From Acanthochlamys bracteata (lineage: Eukaryota > Streptophyta > Magnoliopsida > Pandanales > Velloziaceae): 64,000 nucleotides of DNA. Below are positions 40,198 through 52,929 of the stretch, piece by piece. Within the stretch, counting starts at the first letter, position 1. Every line of letters starts with the position of its first letter. Position numbers and translations under genes: made by a program. The DNA lies in the NCBI GenBank assembly GCA_019914995.1, contig CM034137.1, forward strand, positions 2,356,001 through 2,420,000, written 5' to 3'. The notes under the pieces were generated by a model. It searched no databases and was not told the origin of the DNA. It was given only the letters and a program-made list of their open reading frames with translations.

Positions 40198-41639
40198 TGA
40201 TCAATCTCAAGTACATACATAACATATATACAGGGCTATCTTGAAAATAGTTATGTTCTCTCTTAAATACATGATGATAAGATACACAATAATGAAATTC
40301 ATGAAGAATCCATCTTTTTATGGATTTGGAAGTTTTGATTTTGTTAGCTTCAGCCTTTGTGTACACGTATGTTTTTTCAAGAACTACAGAAAATCATTTC
40401 TGCAGAGAAGCTTGTCCTCAGGAATTAAAATAACTGTAATCTGTTTACTGAGTCATATAATTCATAAATGATATATGCATACGACCTTGTGCCCAATCAG
40501 TTTCTATTTGCTATTTTGTTGATATAGTGAAAATAAACTGGGACTTATGTGATAGTTTATTTATGTTAGTTTTCTTCTTGGTGAGTCAGATTCATACAAC
40601 AAATTAATAATGTGATATCATATGATGCATCATCAAAAATTCATTACTCTTCTTTATATCATGGCATATCCACAGAATTAATTCCAATCTTGATCATCCT
40701 TGCTTAGTCTGGAAAAATTCGTTCTTACAATTTTCACCACACATATTTGATCTTGAACTCCATGGCATTTCCTTTTCATATCTCATCATTACCTCATCAA
40801 TATCATATTATTTTTAAGTAGATTACAAATACTTAATACATGATTGATAGTTCACCAAGGTCGACCAACTATGAAATGAGATGGAGAGTAAATTAACAAG
40901 GGCGATTTTCATTTTTCCTTTCCTTGATGACTAACTTGAAGCCTTGAAGAAGACATCACAGCCATCACAATCATCCACTCAAACATTACAGTCAGCTGAG
41001 GACAACATCGTTGAATACGTAGCTGATACGTGGATGAGCAAAAATATTGAATCTCCTCTGAGAGATGACAGGGTCAAGTGATGATTTCTTGGTTAGAAAA
41101 TATTTTGTTGGTTGTTTTCATGATGGAGATTGCGTAAAGAAACAGCGGTTAGAAAATCTTTAGCATACTGACTAAGAAGGCAGAATATCCGTTTTTGGAG
41201 TGTTTTTCTAATAACCATTCAAATATCTCTCTCTGTTGATTCCTGCATACTTTGAGTCCACTTGATTGTAGATGTTTCCTATTGTTATATGAATCACTGA
41301 TGGTGATCGGCCACAGGTTGACATTAGTTTCGGGCATTGTTGTCATACTGCAATTGAATCACTTCAGCAACCGTTCATATTGCTTCCGTTGTTTGAACAT
41401 ATTGAAAACAACTGCAAGTAACCAAAATCGTACTAAGATGCTTAACTAATATCAGTATACATTCAAGCTTTTTCCTCGTTGGATTCACAAATAGCTCTAT
41501 GGATACATATAGTCAACCAAAGCCTTAGCTTTCGGCATCTTGCAATTCTTCACAAAGAATTTGAATTGTCATGCTGAAGCTAGCAGTTAGCAACCATTTC
41601 CCTGATCAATCTCAGAGCTTTCTATGAATTATAAATCAA
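40198..41639. other. Intergenic region, nothing assigned
   Basis: The first part holds the 3' UTR of the DUF1442 gene. From 40900 to 41460 there are short interrupted frames on both strands that I could not place. They may be further debris of the adjacent pentatricopeptide pseudogene, but no PPR motif was readable there. Confidence 0.35.
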
Positions 41640-42640
41640 TGTATTGTAGATGTTACTTGGATCCACTTTCTTCTCCTTCACGTATGCAAATAACCTCTAT
41701 GCTTCTTGTATCCAACCGAGCATAAGCCACGAATGAGAACACCGTAAGTATAAACATCAGCCTCCACGCCGGATCTCTCAATTGACGGTAAAGCTCGAAT
41801 GCCCTTGCCATGTCATTTCACTTAGCAAAGCTTCCATGAGGACTGCATAGGTTATCTTTGTAGGCGCTGACACTCTCTATAATTCTCTATAAACATTAGC
41901 CTCTCTCAACTATACTAGAGAAGCCAGCTACGATAGAATTGTATGTAATATTAATATTCGGAGAATAACCAGCTCATTTTATCAAAAATGCCAACAGAAA
42001 CAGGTAACTTCCCTCTTTTGCAATACCCGCCCATTGGAGAATTGAAGGTTATCAAGCTCGGACCGAGCCTGCGCCTTCTCATCTTCCTCAACAAGTTCTT
42101 GGCTTGCACCATTTTGCCTTGCTTACAGATTGTCTAATCCACGTATCATAGATCACAGCAAGATGAGATGCCTCTCTCTTAGACATTTCACCGAAACATC
42201 CTGAACGCATCCCTCTTTGAGCTTCTCTACTATACTCAGGGATCAAATTGTAAGTACAGAGATTCAGAACCAATCCTCTCTGGTTCATTTATCAGACAAT
42301 TCCAACTCATCAACTACTTCAGAAGCTTTCTTTAACTCTCCAGCAGCACAGTAGCATCCTAACCATGATACTAAACTATACAAATCCTAAACCAGTTTAG
42401 AGTAATCAAAGAGGGTAGTCAAATCCAACAACCGGCGGCAGGGGAAGAGAAGTTGCAGTACTGAACTGAACGTGTTGGTACTAGGCAAGAAACTGGAATC
42501 GAGCATCCGGTGAAGGTAATGCAAAGCTGCATCGGGTTCCTCTCGTCGGGGAATCTACCGCTCGAAGATTGAAACTCGGCTGATGATTGGTTGGCTTCTT
42601 CAAAAGATTCGATATAGACAAGAATCTTCTATGCTGACAT
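41640..42640 (-). pseudogene. Pentatricopeptide-repeat (PPR) protein pseudogene
   Basis: The minus strand carries PPR motifs spread over several frames. In order these are DAALHYLHRMLDSSFLPSTN (about 42530), ELKKASEVVDELELSD (about 42330) and NQRGLVLNLCTYN (about 42285). After a frame change come MVQAKNLLRKMRRRRLGPSL and ITFNSPMGGYCKR (about 42110-42020), then SGVEADVYTYGVLIRGLCSVG (about 41800-41710, one motif). The 35-residue periodicity with 'TYN/TFN...GYCK' cores is the P-class PPR signature. Stops and frameshifts interrupt it throughout. PPR proteins normally bind organellar RNA; this copy cannot make one. It is probably a dead member of a large gene family. Confidence 0.8.
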
Positions 42641-43107
42641 ACATTGTTAACTTGTTTCATGAATTTGTTTTTAATTTTTCTAATTTTTAATTTTTTAATT
42701 ATTACTTTTTTGTTTGTTTGATTGCAGGCAACAACGAGTGTGGCGAAGGAAGACAGGGAGAGGGTTGTTTTTCTCGTGCACAGTTAAAAGAGTGGGACAA
42801 AGGAGTGTGAGCCACAGTTTGAAAAGTGCCAAAAAAATCTCAAGTGTAAAAGAAAGTGTTGTTCGGTAATGGTATGGTGTACCGCCGATTACTAGCTTTG
42901 TCTTGTTTTCTTTCTTTCTTTTCATTTCTTTCCCTTTTCTTTCTAACAACGCTGCACTCTGCTAGCGAACTCACGTTTACCATCATAGATCACTCCTTTG
43001 CTTCTTCTTCTTCTTGAATCTTTGCTGCAATATGTGATTAAAGATTCAATCTTTGCTTATCTCTACTTCTGCAGAAACCAAATAGAGAAAGCAAGAAAGT
43101 GAAAGAA
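42641..43107. promoter_or_regulatory. Upstream region and leader of the CCT-motif gene
   Basis: This spacer holds a C/T-rich stretch on the plus strand (ttctttctttcttttcattt and similar at about 42905-42945) and a (CTT)n run at about 43002-43013, just before the start codon. Both are common in plant 5' leaders. No TATA box can be assigned securely. Confidence 0.3.
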
Positions 43108-46100
43108 ATGGAAGGAGTCATCCAGCCTATATCGCCCCAGGGACTTGCTCAGCAGATCGTCGACGACCACCTGCTTCAGATGGTAATACCTTCACTGTTT
43201 GCCATTTCATTTGTGAAAGAAAAAGAAAGAACAGCTTTTGCTATTCTTGGGCAGTTATTGTGGTGCTGTTTGATTAGAGTACTGTACTTGGTAGTTGTAT
43301 ATATATTAATGTGTTTGTACCGTTGTACTCTTACACTTACAAGTGATTGCCTTGTTGATTGTGATATTTTTTAGAATAGATTTCTCCTAACAGACATTTC
43401 TAAAATTATGTTCTTTTCTACGAGTAAAGCTAAGCGCTTGTTTGGAATACTTCCTTTCTGGAATTTTGCCTTCATTTCATCATTTGCATAAAATACAATA
43501 TGTAAACGTAGGAATGAAAGCTAAAAATCAAAACAGAAGTGATTTTAAATGGGGCCTAAGGAAACAGTTTTGGTGAGTCTCAGATGCTATTAGGTAGTTT
43601 GGTAATTAGTGATGGTAGATGTCTGAGCTAAGATGAGAGTAGTTTTCAATCAGCAGATTAATATTATGCTCGAGCTAGCTAGATATTTGTTATCTTATGT
43701 TACTGGTTTATCGGTATTAGACGTTTTTCATGCTTCTATGCTACTGCTATGCCTATGTGACATCTATTTGGTACTTGATTGGTCCAGGTATATTTCAGTT
43801 TGATGAGATGCTATTACTGGCTAGTGTTGCTTTCAACAAATGCGCCAAGACATTTTTGTAGTTGATTGGTCTGCTTCCGTGCCTAGTTTCGTGTGATTTA
43901 AATTGTACTTGCCGCTTGGAGGCTAATTAGTTTCTTCAAATATTCAGTGTATTTGTTGTTATATAATATATAATTTTATCTGGATTGTGCTTGACCTGCA
44001 TTCTGAGCAGGAATCGGATTGGAGAGGCTTGATTCTTTAGCATAATACTTTTAAAGTCTTTCTGTAGAGCATAAAACTTGTCCTAGGTAATAAGTAAAAG
44101 ATATATACTGTTCTCTTTTCTTCTGAAGTAGCATTAAACAATCCAGTCTGGCTTGGAACCCAGTGCATAAGAATCTTTTAACCATACATTTTCAGCGAGC
44201 TTCATTAGAGCAAAAGAATGGCTGTTTTTCTCTTGCATCCTTTAACAAATATTATGTGTGTATTTCAACCTGTTTGGACTTAAACCAGATGGAAAAACTT
44301 CTCCGAGGTCTTCCTTTTTCTGGGAAAAGGGGTGTTGACTTATAACTTTTTTTCTTAATGCAAATATAATCTGACCTTGGATCATCTTACATCACATGTC
44401 AAGGTACCATTTGTGTCATGTCAAGTAATTCTCATTCTTTGTTGCACTTCAATCTCTCTTGCAATTTGTAGCGATCCCTTTCTTTTGGTCTTGATCTTTT
44501 GGTTTACAGTATAGTACCTTCTAAACCTTCAGCATGCTGTAGGGTAACCTTGCACCAGTGTCCACCATCTCTGAATATGACATGGGAGGAGAGGGAGATC
44601 TATTTAAAGCTCCAGAGTCCATTTTCGAGGAGCCTCTATTTGAGCTTGAAGCTATGGCAGCAGGAATTTCTATGATGTCTGCTGTTGATGATGTTAGTGT
44701 TGGACTAACTGCAAGTCAGACCATGAAAGTTGACGACATAGCGGATATCCAAAATGAAGAACTGCTAAATGAGATGTTCTATGAGTACGAGAAGGGCTTG
44801 CTAGCACAAACTGCAATGGCTGAGGCTATAGATAAAATACCCATGGCAGAGCACCCTGCTACAGAAAGGAATACTCCAGTGGCTGAGGGACCTCTTCAGA
44901 AGAGTGTTAGCTCTGGCAATGTGCTGAAGGGTAGCACCATGAGACCAGAAGTCACAAAATTTCAAGAACTGGATCTTGATTCTGATTCGGGAATGAGGAG
45001 GGCCTATAGCGAGGGAGATATTCAGGTTGGTAGAGGTCTCACGCTTGTTGGTTTGCTTATTAAGCTCATCTTGAAGGCACTCTTAAACTAACCATCTGGT
45101 TTCAATCTTTCTAAGAAAAACACAACAACAACAAGAACAACTGGTTTTTGTTAGATGAGAAATTTATAATGTAACACTTAAAGATTGATAGTCATAAAAA
45201 AATTATAATCATAATTGAGTTTTGCATCTGACATTATATCAAGCCACAGTGCAGGAACCAAGGTTTCTTTGTGGTTTACCAATCTATTATTTAGGAAAAG
45301 ATCCAACAGCTTCTGCTAAATTCAGATAATTCAGCTACTTTTAGTGTGGAACTAAAGCTCTCAATTATGTGCATCGGGTCGTGTTAAAAGCCAACTATGA
45401 CATAGTACATGCTAGATATTTAAGGTCATGTGTGGCTTTTTCTTACTTCAACTAACAAGCAAGAAAAATTGTAACTGAGAAAAATGGCAGTGCCATGTTT
45501 GATTAAACTGCGCCATTTTCTTGCCATGGGCCAAGAACATATAGTTTTCACTATAATTATCTAGAGGTGCTGAATTAATAGAAGAGCTACTATTTCAACC
45601 ATTTATGTCAAGACATGGCTTAGATGTGCAATTTCCATAAGATTGGACATCAATGATCTTTTTGGTTCTTTTCTGGCAGACTCTTGGGACTAATACCTTC
45701 TACCTTGGTGGTATTGTTGGCTATGGTCTTCCTTCAGCCATTGGCAATCTTAAAATTGAAGATAGGATAGAAGAACGAAGGCAAAAGCTATCAAGATACA
45801 GAAAAAAGAAAAGCCAGAGAAAATTTGGAAGGAGACTCAAGGTAAAACATAATGATTGACATTCTTTAGTTTGTTTGCGTCAGGAAATCTTATGTCCAGT
45901 TTATTGCTAACTGTTGCTACTTTTCATATACTGCTTGCTAGCTGAATTGCTTATTTGCTGTATCTGAAAGTCGAAGTGTTAAATTTTATTTAAAACAGTG
46001 TTTTCTCTTTTTATAAGAAGTGTACTGGCTGTTAAAGCGCTTTATGGAAAATGAAACAAAATGAATTGTGTTTTAGCTTGCTGTCTGTTGATGTCATTAC

Positions 46101-46341
46101 TTCTAGCAAGTAAAGGTTACAGACAGGTTTTACAGAGAGGCTTTCTCTTGCCTGATTTTTGAAACAATTTGTGTATGCTATCTGCTGTTTTTCTCTTATC
46201 TATGGTTATTCTGGAGGTCCAGCTAATGTTGACAATTTCATGCAGTATGCGTGCAGAAAGGCACTGGCAGACAGTCAGCCTCGAGTTCGCGGAAGATTTG
46301 CAAGGACTGAGGATATGGAGCCTGCGAAGCTAATCAAGTAA
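43108..46341 (+). CDS. CCT-motif family protein (At4g27900/At5g53420-like)
   Basis: Four exons, 43108-43182, 44543-45025, 45680-45841 and 46246-46341, are joined by GT-AG introns of 1360, 654 and 404 bp, all in phase 0, giving 271 residues. The N-terminal half is acidic and carries STISEYDMGGEGDLFKAPES, a stretch I recall from a small plant CCT family. MRRAYSEGDIQ lies just before intron 2. The C-terminus is a CCT domain: IEERRQKLSRYRKKKSQRKF, then GRRLKYACRKALADSQPRVR and GRFAR, split by intron 3. CCT domains are basic nuclear modules that contact DNA or NF-Y subunits in CONSTANS-type regulators. No B-box or response-regulator domain is present, so this is a CCT-only (CMF) protein. The target pathway is unknown. 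The start was chosen because exon 1 is otherwise too short. Confidence 0.88.
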
Positions 46342-46569
46342 AACGTACTGCAGAAAGTAGTTTGAAGTGTAAAGACTTGGTGTTAGGAAATCTCTACCAA
46401 TCCTGAAATGCATGGAGAAGCAAAATAAGATATGCTGGAATCAGCTGCTGTAGAACTTAGAAGGGATTCCCATATAGAAGAATAAGGGTGGTAACGTAGG
46501 TGTTAACTTGCTAGCAAAACTTCAGCATTCAAAACAATAGTCTTCATCCATATTTGAAGAATGTCCTAA

Positions 46570-46829
46570 GGGGGCGTTTGGGATTGCTTATGAAATGGAG
46601 CTTTTGTGAAATGAAAGATATTTTTGTCCTTTTTGAAAAACGAGCTCTATTTTTTTTACTTCTAAAAAAATAATAAAAATATGTAATAAAAAGATCTCAC
46701 TCCGTAGAATTTTTCTACACTTTCTAAATTTTTAAATAAATTTTTTATATATTTATAAAATATGTATTGAAAAACGTGAAATGGAGAATTGAAAAGTTGG
46801 GTTGGGGGAAAGCAAAGCCAAACACCCCC
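46570..46829. mobile_element. Tourist-like MITE, 260 bp, with TAA target duplication
   Basis: The left end GGGGGCGTTTGGGATTGC and the right end GCAAAGCCAAACACCCCC are inverted repeats. The element is flanked on both sides by TAA (46567-46569 and 46830-46832). The interior is AT-rich with no coding sequence. A 3-bp TAA/TTA duplication plus this terminal repeat marks a PIF/Harbinger-type MITE. It inserted about 230 bp downstream of the CCT gene's stop codon, probably beyond or within its 3' UTR. Confidence 0.85.
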
Positions 46830-46832
46830 TAA

Positions 46833-47667
46833 GTACTTCATCAGCATTGATCATTTGAATAGAACTTTGATGTAAAGCCCCATTCAATTTCATACCTCTA
46901 CTATAGAGGTTTATTAATCTTAGTCCTGCTACTTCTAGAAATGTTTATTTTGGCCCTCGCTCTTTGTTATTTTGTTCATTTTGGTCATTGCAATTTTAGT
47001 TTGAATAAAAATTCAATCAAGTAATAATTTAAAATATCTTTTAACACTTACACAAAAGACAAAAATTTTCTTTTTTTTTCTTCTGTGAGGACCCACACAA
47101 ATTACTTTAAATTATTATTACAAAAAATAATTATGTTATTAATAAGAATGGAATGATTAATTTTACTTTCTAGTACCTTTGGTTACTTCAATTTGGAAGA
47201 AATTTTTTTATTACTAAAATTGAAATGTTAACCGAGTAAAATATCGAGAAGTAATAATATATAATTCTATTAATGGATAATGTTGTGATTGGTGATTGTA
47301 ATATTTTGAAGTTGCTTTACGGAGTTCTTATAAATAATATATTTAAAATAAAAATATTTTATATATTTTAGAAAATAAGTTTTATTTTTTATCTATAAAT
47401 AATAATATATTTATTTAGTATTATAAAAATTATAAAAAATATAAAATTAAAAATTAAAAAAATATTTTTGTATAACGGTTATTGACACGCGCCCTTGGTC
47501 CCACATCAAGTATTTGAGATCTCGTAGGGCCATATCAGGCTTGAACTTTTCTTCTAATGCTATTAATTTTGAATATGTCCGTTTGAATATGGTACTAAAA
47601 TAGCTCTAATTTCATTCATTTGAGTGGATTGATTCCCACGTTTCATTTCACGTGACGATCCCTCGTT
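46833..47667. other. AT-rich intergenic DNA
   Basis: No gene was recognised. A GC-richer island at about 47484-47545 (acacgcgcccttggtcccac...ctcgtagggccatatcaggc) resembles transposon sequence but has no identifiable ends. Confidence 0.35.
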
Positions 47668-48256
47668 CATAGTTGTAAAAATTGGATCGAACATTAAATC
47701 AAAAAAATATTTAAATTAACGGGTCACGAATTGACCTATCATGTCAAAAATATCAAAGTGTTGACAGTAGCGCAAGCACTTATCATTTTTTTTATTAGAA
47801 AGCATTAGAAAAAACTAACAAAAAATATATAAAAAATAAAAAATATTTTAAATAATAAATTCCAAAAAAATTCTTTCTTTTAAAATAAATTTATTATTTT
47901 TCTTACAATTAATAGAATTAGTAATATAAAAAATTAAAATCACTAATAATAAATATTTATAAATAAAATATAATAAATTACTTTTTTGTATTATCATATT
48001 CAAATGTAAAATCTAAACTATATATTATATTTTAATATAATACTACTAATAATTATTTTTGCATCAATATATTACAAATTTAAATTTTTTAAAATTTAAT
48101 TTAATCCGGTTTGATCCGGACGAGCGGGTCGACCGGATCGAAGCGGGTCGGAATGGATCGAAGTGGGTCGATTGTATAAATGATTTTATTATAAACTCGG
48201 ACCGATTTATACTTCCGATTGACGGTTTTCGGGTCGATCCGGATTTTACAACTATG
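47668..48256 (+). mobile_element. Mutator-like MITE, copy 1 (589 bp)
   Basis: The element starts CATAGTTGTAAAAATTGGAT and ends ATCCGGATTTTACAACTATG, which are terminal inverted repeats. One side of the interior is rich in gggtcg/gatcgaagcgggtc words, the rest is AT-rich. The flanks ccctcgtt and ccctcatc may be a decayed 8-9 bp target duplication. The second copy at 59509-60104 is inverted and has a clear 9-bp duplication, pointing to Mutator-type transposition. No transposase is encoded. Confidence 0.75.
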
Positions 48257-48339
48257 CCCTCATCGGTTTCGTATTTCCGAAGTCAATTTTTTTTTTACAA
48301 GTCTAATTCTAATTAGAGAGTCAAATACAAACAAGTCGA

Positions 48340-48650
48340 CCGGCCCGAACTAAATGACTAGATCTATCGGATCGTTCCAGTCCGCTTTCAGTATCTAGGC
48401 TGAACTAATTCGGTTCGATTATAATTTTTAATAAACATAGTAATTTAAATTAGTGGGTCAGTTTTGGATCGGTTTATTTAATAATCGGATCAAATTCGTT
48501 CAATTCTTAATTCAATTCATAAATTTAAATGGGTCAAAATTGTCAATTTTAATCCAATCTATTAATCACTGAATCAAATTCGCATTGATCCATTTAATAA
48601 TTAAAATTATTAATTATTAATTCTATATTTTTAAATTTAAGTGAATTTAT
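48340..48650 (+). repeat. Dispersed repeat related to 49104-49289
   Basis: Within this block, about 48453-48545 (agtgggtcagttttggatcg, then atcggatcaaattcgttcaa and aatgggtcaaaattgtcaa) aligns in direct orientation with 49120-49220 (ggtgggtcaatttcaagtta, actggatcaaatttgttta, atgggtcaaattttttaac). These are two diverged copies of one short element family. No coding sequence is present. Confidence 0.45.
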
Positions 48651-49103
48651 AAAATCAGTTATAATAACAGTGATATTTTTAGTGACGAGATATAGTAAAT
48701 TTCTATCAAAATATGCATTTTTTAATATCTACATTGGTACTTAAAATATAAAAAAAATTTACTTTTATTTTTATTTCTGAAATATTTGGTGACAACTGAA
48801 ATTTTATAACTATAAATACATAATAATAATTTTTCGATAAACATTATGATAAATTAGTTATCTAACAAAATTTTAATAAAAAGTTTTATACGAAATCCAA
48901 ATTCATGATTACAAAAATATCTATATAGTAATACTTTCGATAATATTATAATTCTCATCTTATATTATTTTACTAATATATGACAATAACGATTAATTAT
49001 AAATACCATATAATTTAATAATTTATAAATTACTATTATCGATTATTTTGAATGTCACTATTTTAATATATAGAAAGAAAAAATCAAATTTTGTTCCTTC
49101 AAA

Positions 49104-49289
49104 AGATGGCAATTCAGATTGGTGGGTCAATTTCAAGTTAATCCGGATCAATCTATTTTATAACTGGATCAAATTTGTTTAACTCTAACTCAACCTATAC
49201 ATTTATATGGGTCAAATTTTTTAACCCTAATACTAATTAAATGGGTTGATTTTGGATTGTATTTTTGGGTCGATCATATATTGTCATCT
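49104..49289. mobile_element. Possible small MITE, 186 bp
   Basis: The ends AGATGGCAAT and ATTGTCATCT form a 10-bp imperfect inverted repeat around a short non-coding core that is related to the block at about 48453-48545. No target duplication could be read. The terminal sequence resembles other plant MITEs beginning 'GAGATGGCA', which is from memory. Confidence 0.4.
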
Positions 49290-49499
49290 CTAATTTTTTA
49301 TGATTCGGTTCGATCTGTTTGTCCATTTTCTTTTTTATTTTATATAATAAATAAATAATAATAAATTAAATAATTTTTTTAAATTATGATTAATATAAAA
49401 GTAAATGACAAATATTTTTTGTTAACAAAATAATATTTTTAATAATAAAAATATTTTTTAATTATTTAAAAATATTTGTTATTAAAAGTTGATCTAGTC

Positions 49500-49735
49500 A
49501 TCTATCAATATTGACTAGATCAACGGGGTCGTCATTAACCTATCAATGCATATAGTACCTAAGTGGGTGAGCTGCCTGGCTGGCCAATAATGTCGACCCG
49601 ATACTACTTGTTGGACCAAATCGGTCCGTCCTATTACTGTTCAAGAACCGAACAGGTCAAATCTCGGACTATTTGATCGAACTGCGGGCCAGCCCGTTTA
49701 GCTCAGTCCGAATTTGCAACTCTATTTCTAATATA
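49500..49735 (-). repeat. Dispersed repeat related to 36624-36905
   Basis: This is the reverse-oriented partner of the 36.6 kb repeat. Shared words in the same order are ggcccg, gtagtat(c/t)(g/a)gg and ttggcca. The end near aatttgcaactcta corresponds to the tagagatgcaaaa start of the other copy. The interior is GC-richer than the surroundings (gtcgacccgatactacttg, gcgggccagcccgtttagc). Confidence 0.5.
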
Positions 49736-52700
49736 ATATCATGGTAAAATCTCGTTTAGGCTCATATTGACTATTTTGGAACTTTCTTTTTATTTTAACA
49801 GTGCAGGCTTTAGTAATGCTATCTTCTGCATTTTGCAAGATGCAAGTCAGAAAAAGTAAAAATTCTTTTACAATTAACTATTGTGCCTTTTAATTTTTTA
49901 GCTGCACTTTAAAACAATGGCGTTGAAAGATTACCCAGTCTAAAACAAACGGTCCCACTCATTTGGTTATCAGTAAATTGGTAAGAAGTAATAATTGCTG
50001 TTATAGGTAAATAATTAACTTAAATAATGTGACACTTTGAAACTCATTGCATTTTGTGGAACTCTTATAAGAGTAAGGTTAGTTCTTCGCGATTTGCATT
50101 TGGACTTAGAGATTATAAGGAAAGGTCTTCATCCAACCTCTTAGTTTGGAATTGCAAGGAGAGCTGCTCGAATTCTTGTTTTAAATGTTGGTGATGGAAC
50201 GAAAGTATGGCTAGCAACAAATTCACTAGGTTCTTGAATCGCTAAAAGTAGCTGGAAATGGCTATCAGAAAACAACATTCTTCTTGAAACGTTTATGTTC
50301 AACCTGCTAGTCGCTAAAAATATTTTTATAACATGTGTATTTCATACTATAACCACAACAACATTTCAAAAGTGTTCAAATTACTACGTACAATATAGTA
50401 ACAAGTAAATATAATAGCATAATGATATCGATACAGCTTTATCAAATTGAGAATATTATAATATTACACAAGAAATTAACATAAAATAATATAATTTGCG
50501 ACATAATATAACAACTTACAAAATAAAACTCGGCGTAAATAGTTGTAATAAGATTCAACCAACTATAACTAGCTAAAGCATTAGGATAACTAATAAAAAC
50601 TTTATGATTTTCTTTCTTAATCAATACACATGCTGCATAATTGGCTAGTGGCTCTCCATCTATATGCCTATAATAGTGGCTAGTACTCGCAGACATTGAT
50701 TGATGTGGATACAAATTGTTAGAATCCGAAAGTTGGATTTTCAAGATAATAAGAATTAAGAATTATGCTTCATAAGTTAGATGTACTAATAGTTTAAATT
50801 AAGTTGTGCATATCAGTAGTTATGAACATAGTATAATCTCTTATTTGTATTTACAAGAAAGAATTATCATACAGAACAACAAGTTATATCTAAACCTTTC
50901 TTTATCAACCAAGAGATTGCAAAGATATGGTAGGTGTTGTTACAAAGTGGAACAAAGCAGAACAGAGGATTCCATTAAACCAATCGATCGTTTTGTCGCT
51001 GAAAAGAAATCGTGATCATTATAATCGCTTTAGAAATGATTTCAAGTATAGTGCGGGTTCAATTTGACCCTAATCTTTCATCTAAGTTAGAGGAACATGC
51101 ACACAACAATATTAACTAAATAGTTCACAAAATTGTAATCTATGAAAGTTTACAAAAATATAGCATATTGAAAAAAAAAGTCAAAAAATTATGCTGTAGA
51201 AAATCAAACAAGGCTGGAGTCAACTTTCAGATGATGTTTGATTAAAATTTTCTCATCCTTTTGAAGCCAAACTTTGGGTACTTACTAAACATCATATATT
51301 TACCAATTCACATCAAGATTAGAAAAAATCTCAACAAATGTAAGTTAAGAACATTGTTGGTCAAATCTGCACAACCAACTTAAGAGGGGAGGGGTGAACT
51401 GAGCTGATAGTTAAAAACCTTAATGCTATTTTTCTATGAACAAACTTTCTGAACAGAGACAAGTTAGACTAAACAGAGCATAATTTCCTACAAAGTAGTA
51501 ACACTATAATCGACTAGACATGAACAAATTCCAACAAATAAAATAGTTAGTGTTCTTTATTAATTCAAATGTAAAAAATATTAAAAAAATTATTCACCAC
51601 ACAAACATGCAGGATTTACGCGGTTCTGTAAATACATCAATGACCACTCTTCGTTAAGAGTGAATTACACTAATCTTTGTTAAGTTGCTATAATATCAAG
51701 GTAATGTATTTAGCTAAACAGTATTGCCTTAACCGATTCAGTCCTTGAGAGAAGCATCAACAGCTTACTCTACTTACGAGTCTCTTCGGCCGCTATCACA
51801 CAAGCGTTAGCCAATGCCTTTTGCAAATAAATAGATTCTTACAAGACTAGCACAATCAAGAAGGCTAAACTAAACTCTTCTCACCGAATATATTTATTAC
51901 AAGCAACTTTAAAGCACATGATCTCTCTCACAATATTGAAATTAAGCTTAGTAAGTAAGGAGAGGATAAAAAAAAAGAATGCCAAAGATGTATCTCAGTA
52001 AAGCTCGGCATTGAGTTGAAGTGAAAAGTTATTTCTCTTTCTTTTAGGTTGTTCTTTTCACTTCACTTATTTTTTTCTTGCTTTATTCTCTTATATTTTC
52101 TTCTTCTCTTCGCAGCTTGGAATAATTGGATCTCCAAACGATAGAAAATTCTTTCCGTTGTCCCCTTGCGCACCCCTACTATAATGTTATCAACTTGCTT
52201 TTTCTAAGTCGCTGCTGTTTAGAGTTTCATCAGGTGGTTTGAACAGTTGGATCTCGATGGAGGAGTATTACTAGATTATGTAGCTGGCACTTTAAATCTC
52301 AATTGCATATACTGATAATGCTTGATTAGATCTTTCTTTTGTAGTGCATTAAATGAGCTTGTCAATAGTTTTCAAATTCTTGCGTGTGTGCTCTCCTTCT
52401 TTATTTATTGTGCAATATCTTTGCTCTTTCTGATGGCATCCAGCATGGAAACGATGACATGATCAGGTGACTGGAGTGGATTAAGCTTAAATTTAAATTT
52501 TCCTTCTGAGTTCATAGATTATTTATGTGAGGTTCTCGTCGGGTGTTCATTGGCTGACTTCGGACCAATTTACTTGTTGTGAGCTGTAGTGTATAGACTT
52601 AATTTAGTGAGTCTTTAATTTCATCTTGTAAATCTTGTATGTAAACTCTTCATAAAATATTATTCTTATCAGCTTCACTGTTTACATCATGTGGTATTAT

Positions 52701-52920
52701 ATCTCCATGTATCATGTTATTATGATGTATTGTTATAGAAGCGTAGTGGATCAATTTCATGTATATGGAATGATTCTGATGACTTTTATTTAAATAAAAA
52801 TTAAAATATAATTTCTGAACTCAAATATGATATGTTGACAGAATAGTTCTGATGGCATTTTAGCGCTACGTTCTTGACCATCATTTGTTGAAATTTTGTT
52901 CTGTTCATAACATGAATTGG
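49736..52920. other. Non-coding DNA, probably mostly retrotransposon debris
   Basis: No gene was recognised. A short stretch at about 50160-50250 could encode ILVLNVGDGTKVWLATNSLG, faintly like the zinc-finger tail region of LINE proteins, but it is too short to call. At about 51380-51410 agaggggaggggtgaactgag resembles a motif seen next to plant copia LTRs. 52030-52920 shows weaker similarity in layout to 4450-5750, upstream of the better-aligned repeat pair. Confidence 0.35.
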
Positions 52921-52929
52921 TGGTGGATA

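Noticed and set aside
39630..40220. 196-codon minus-strand frame opposite the DUF1442 exon
   Set aside because: It is antisense to a well-supported coding exon and shows no domain, so it is a mirror frame.
50160..50250. Possible LINE zinc-finger-like peptide (GDGTKVWLATNS)
   Set aside because: It is only about 20 residues with no supporting RT or endonuclease motif nearby.
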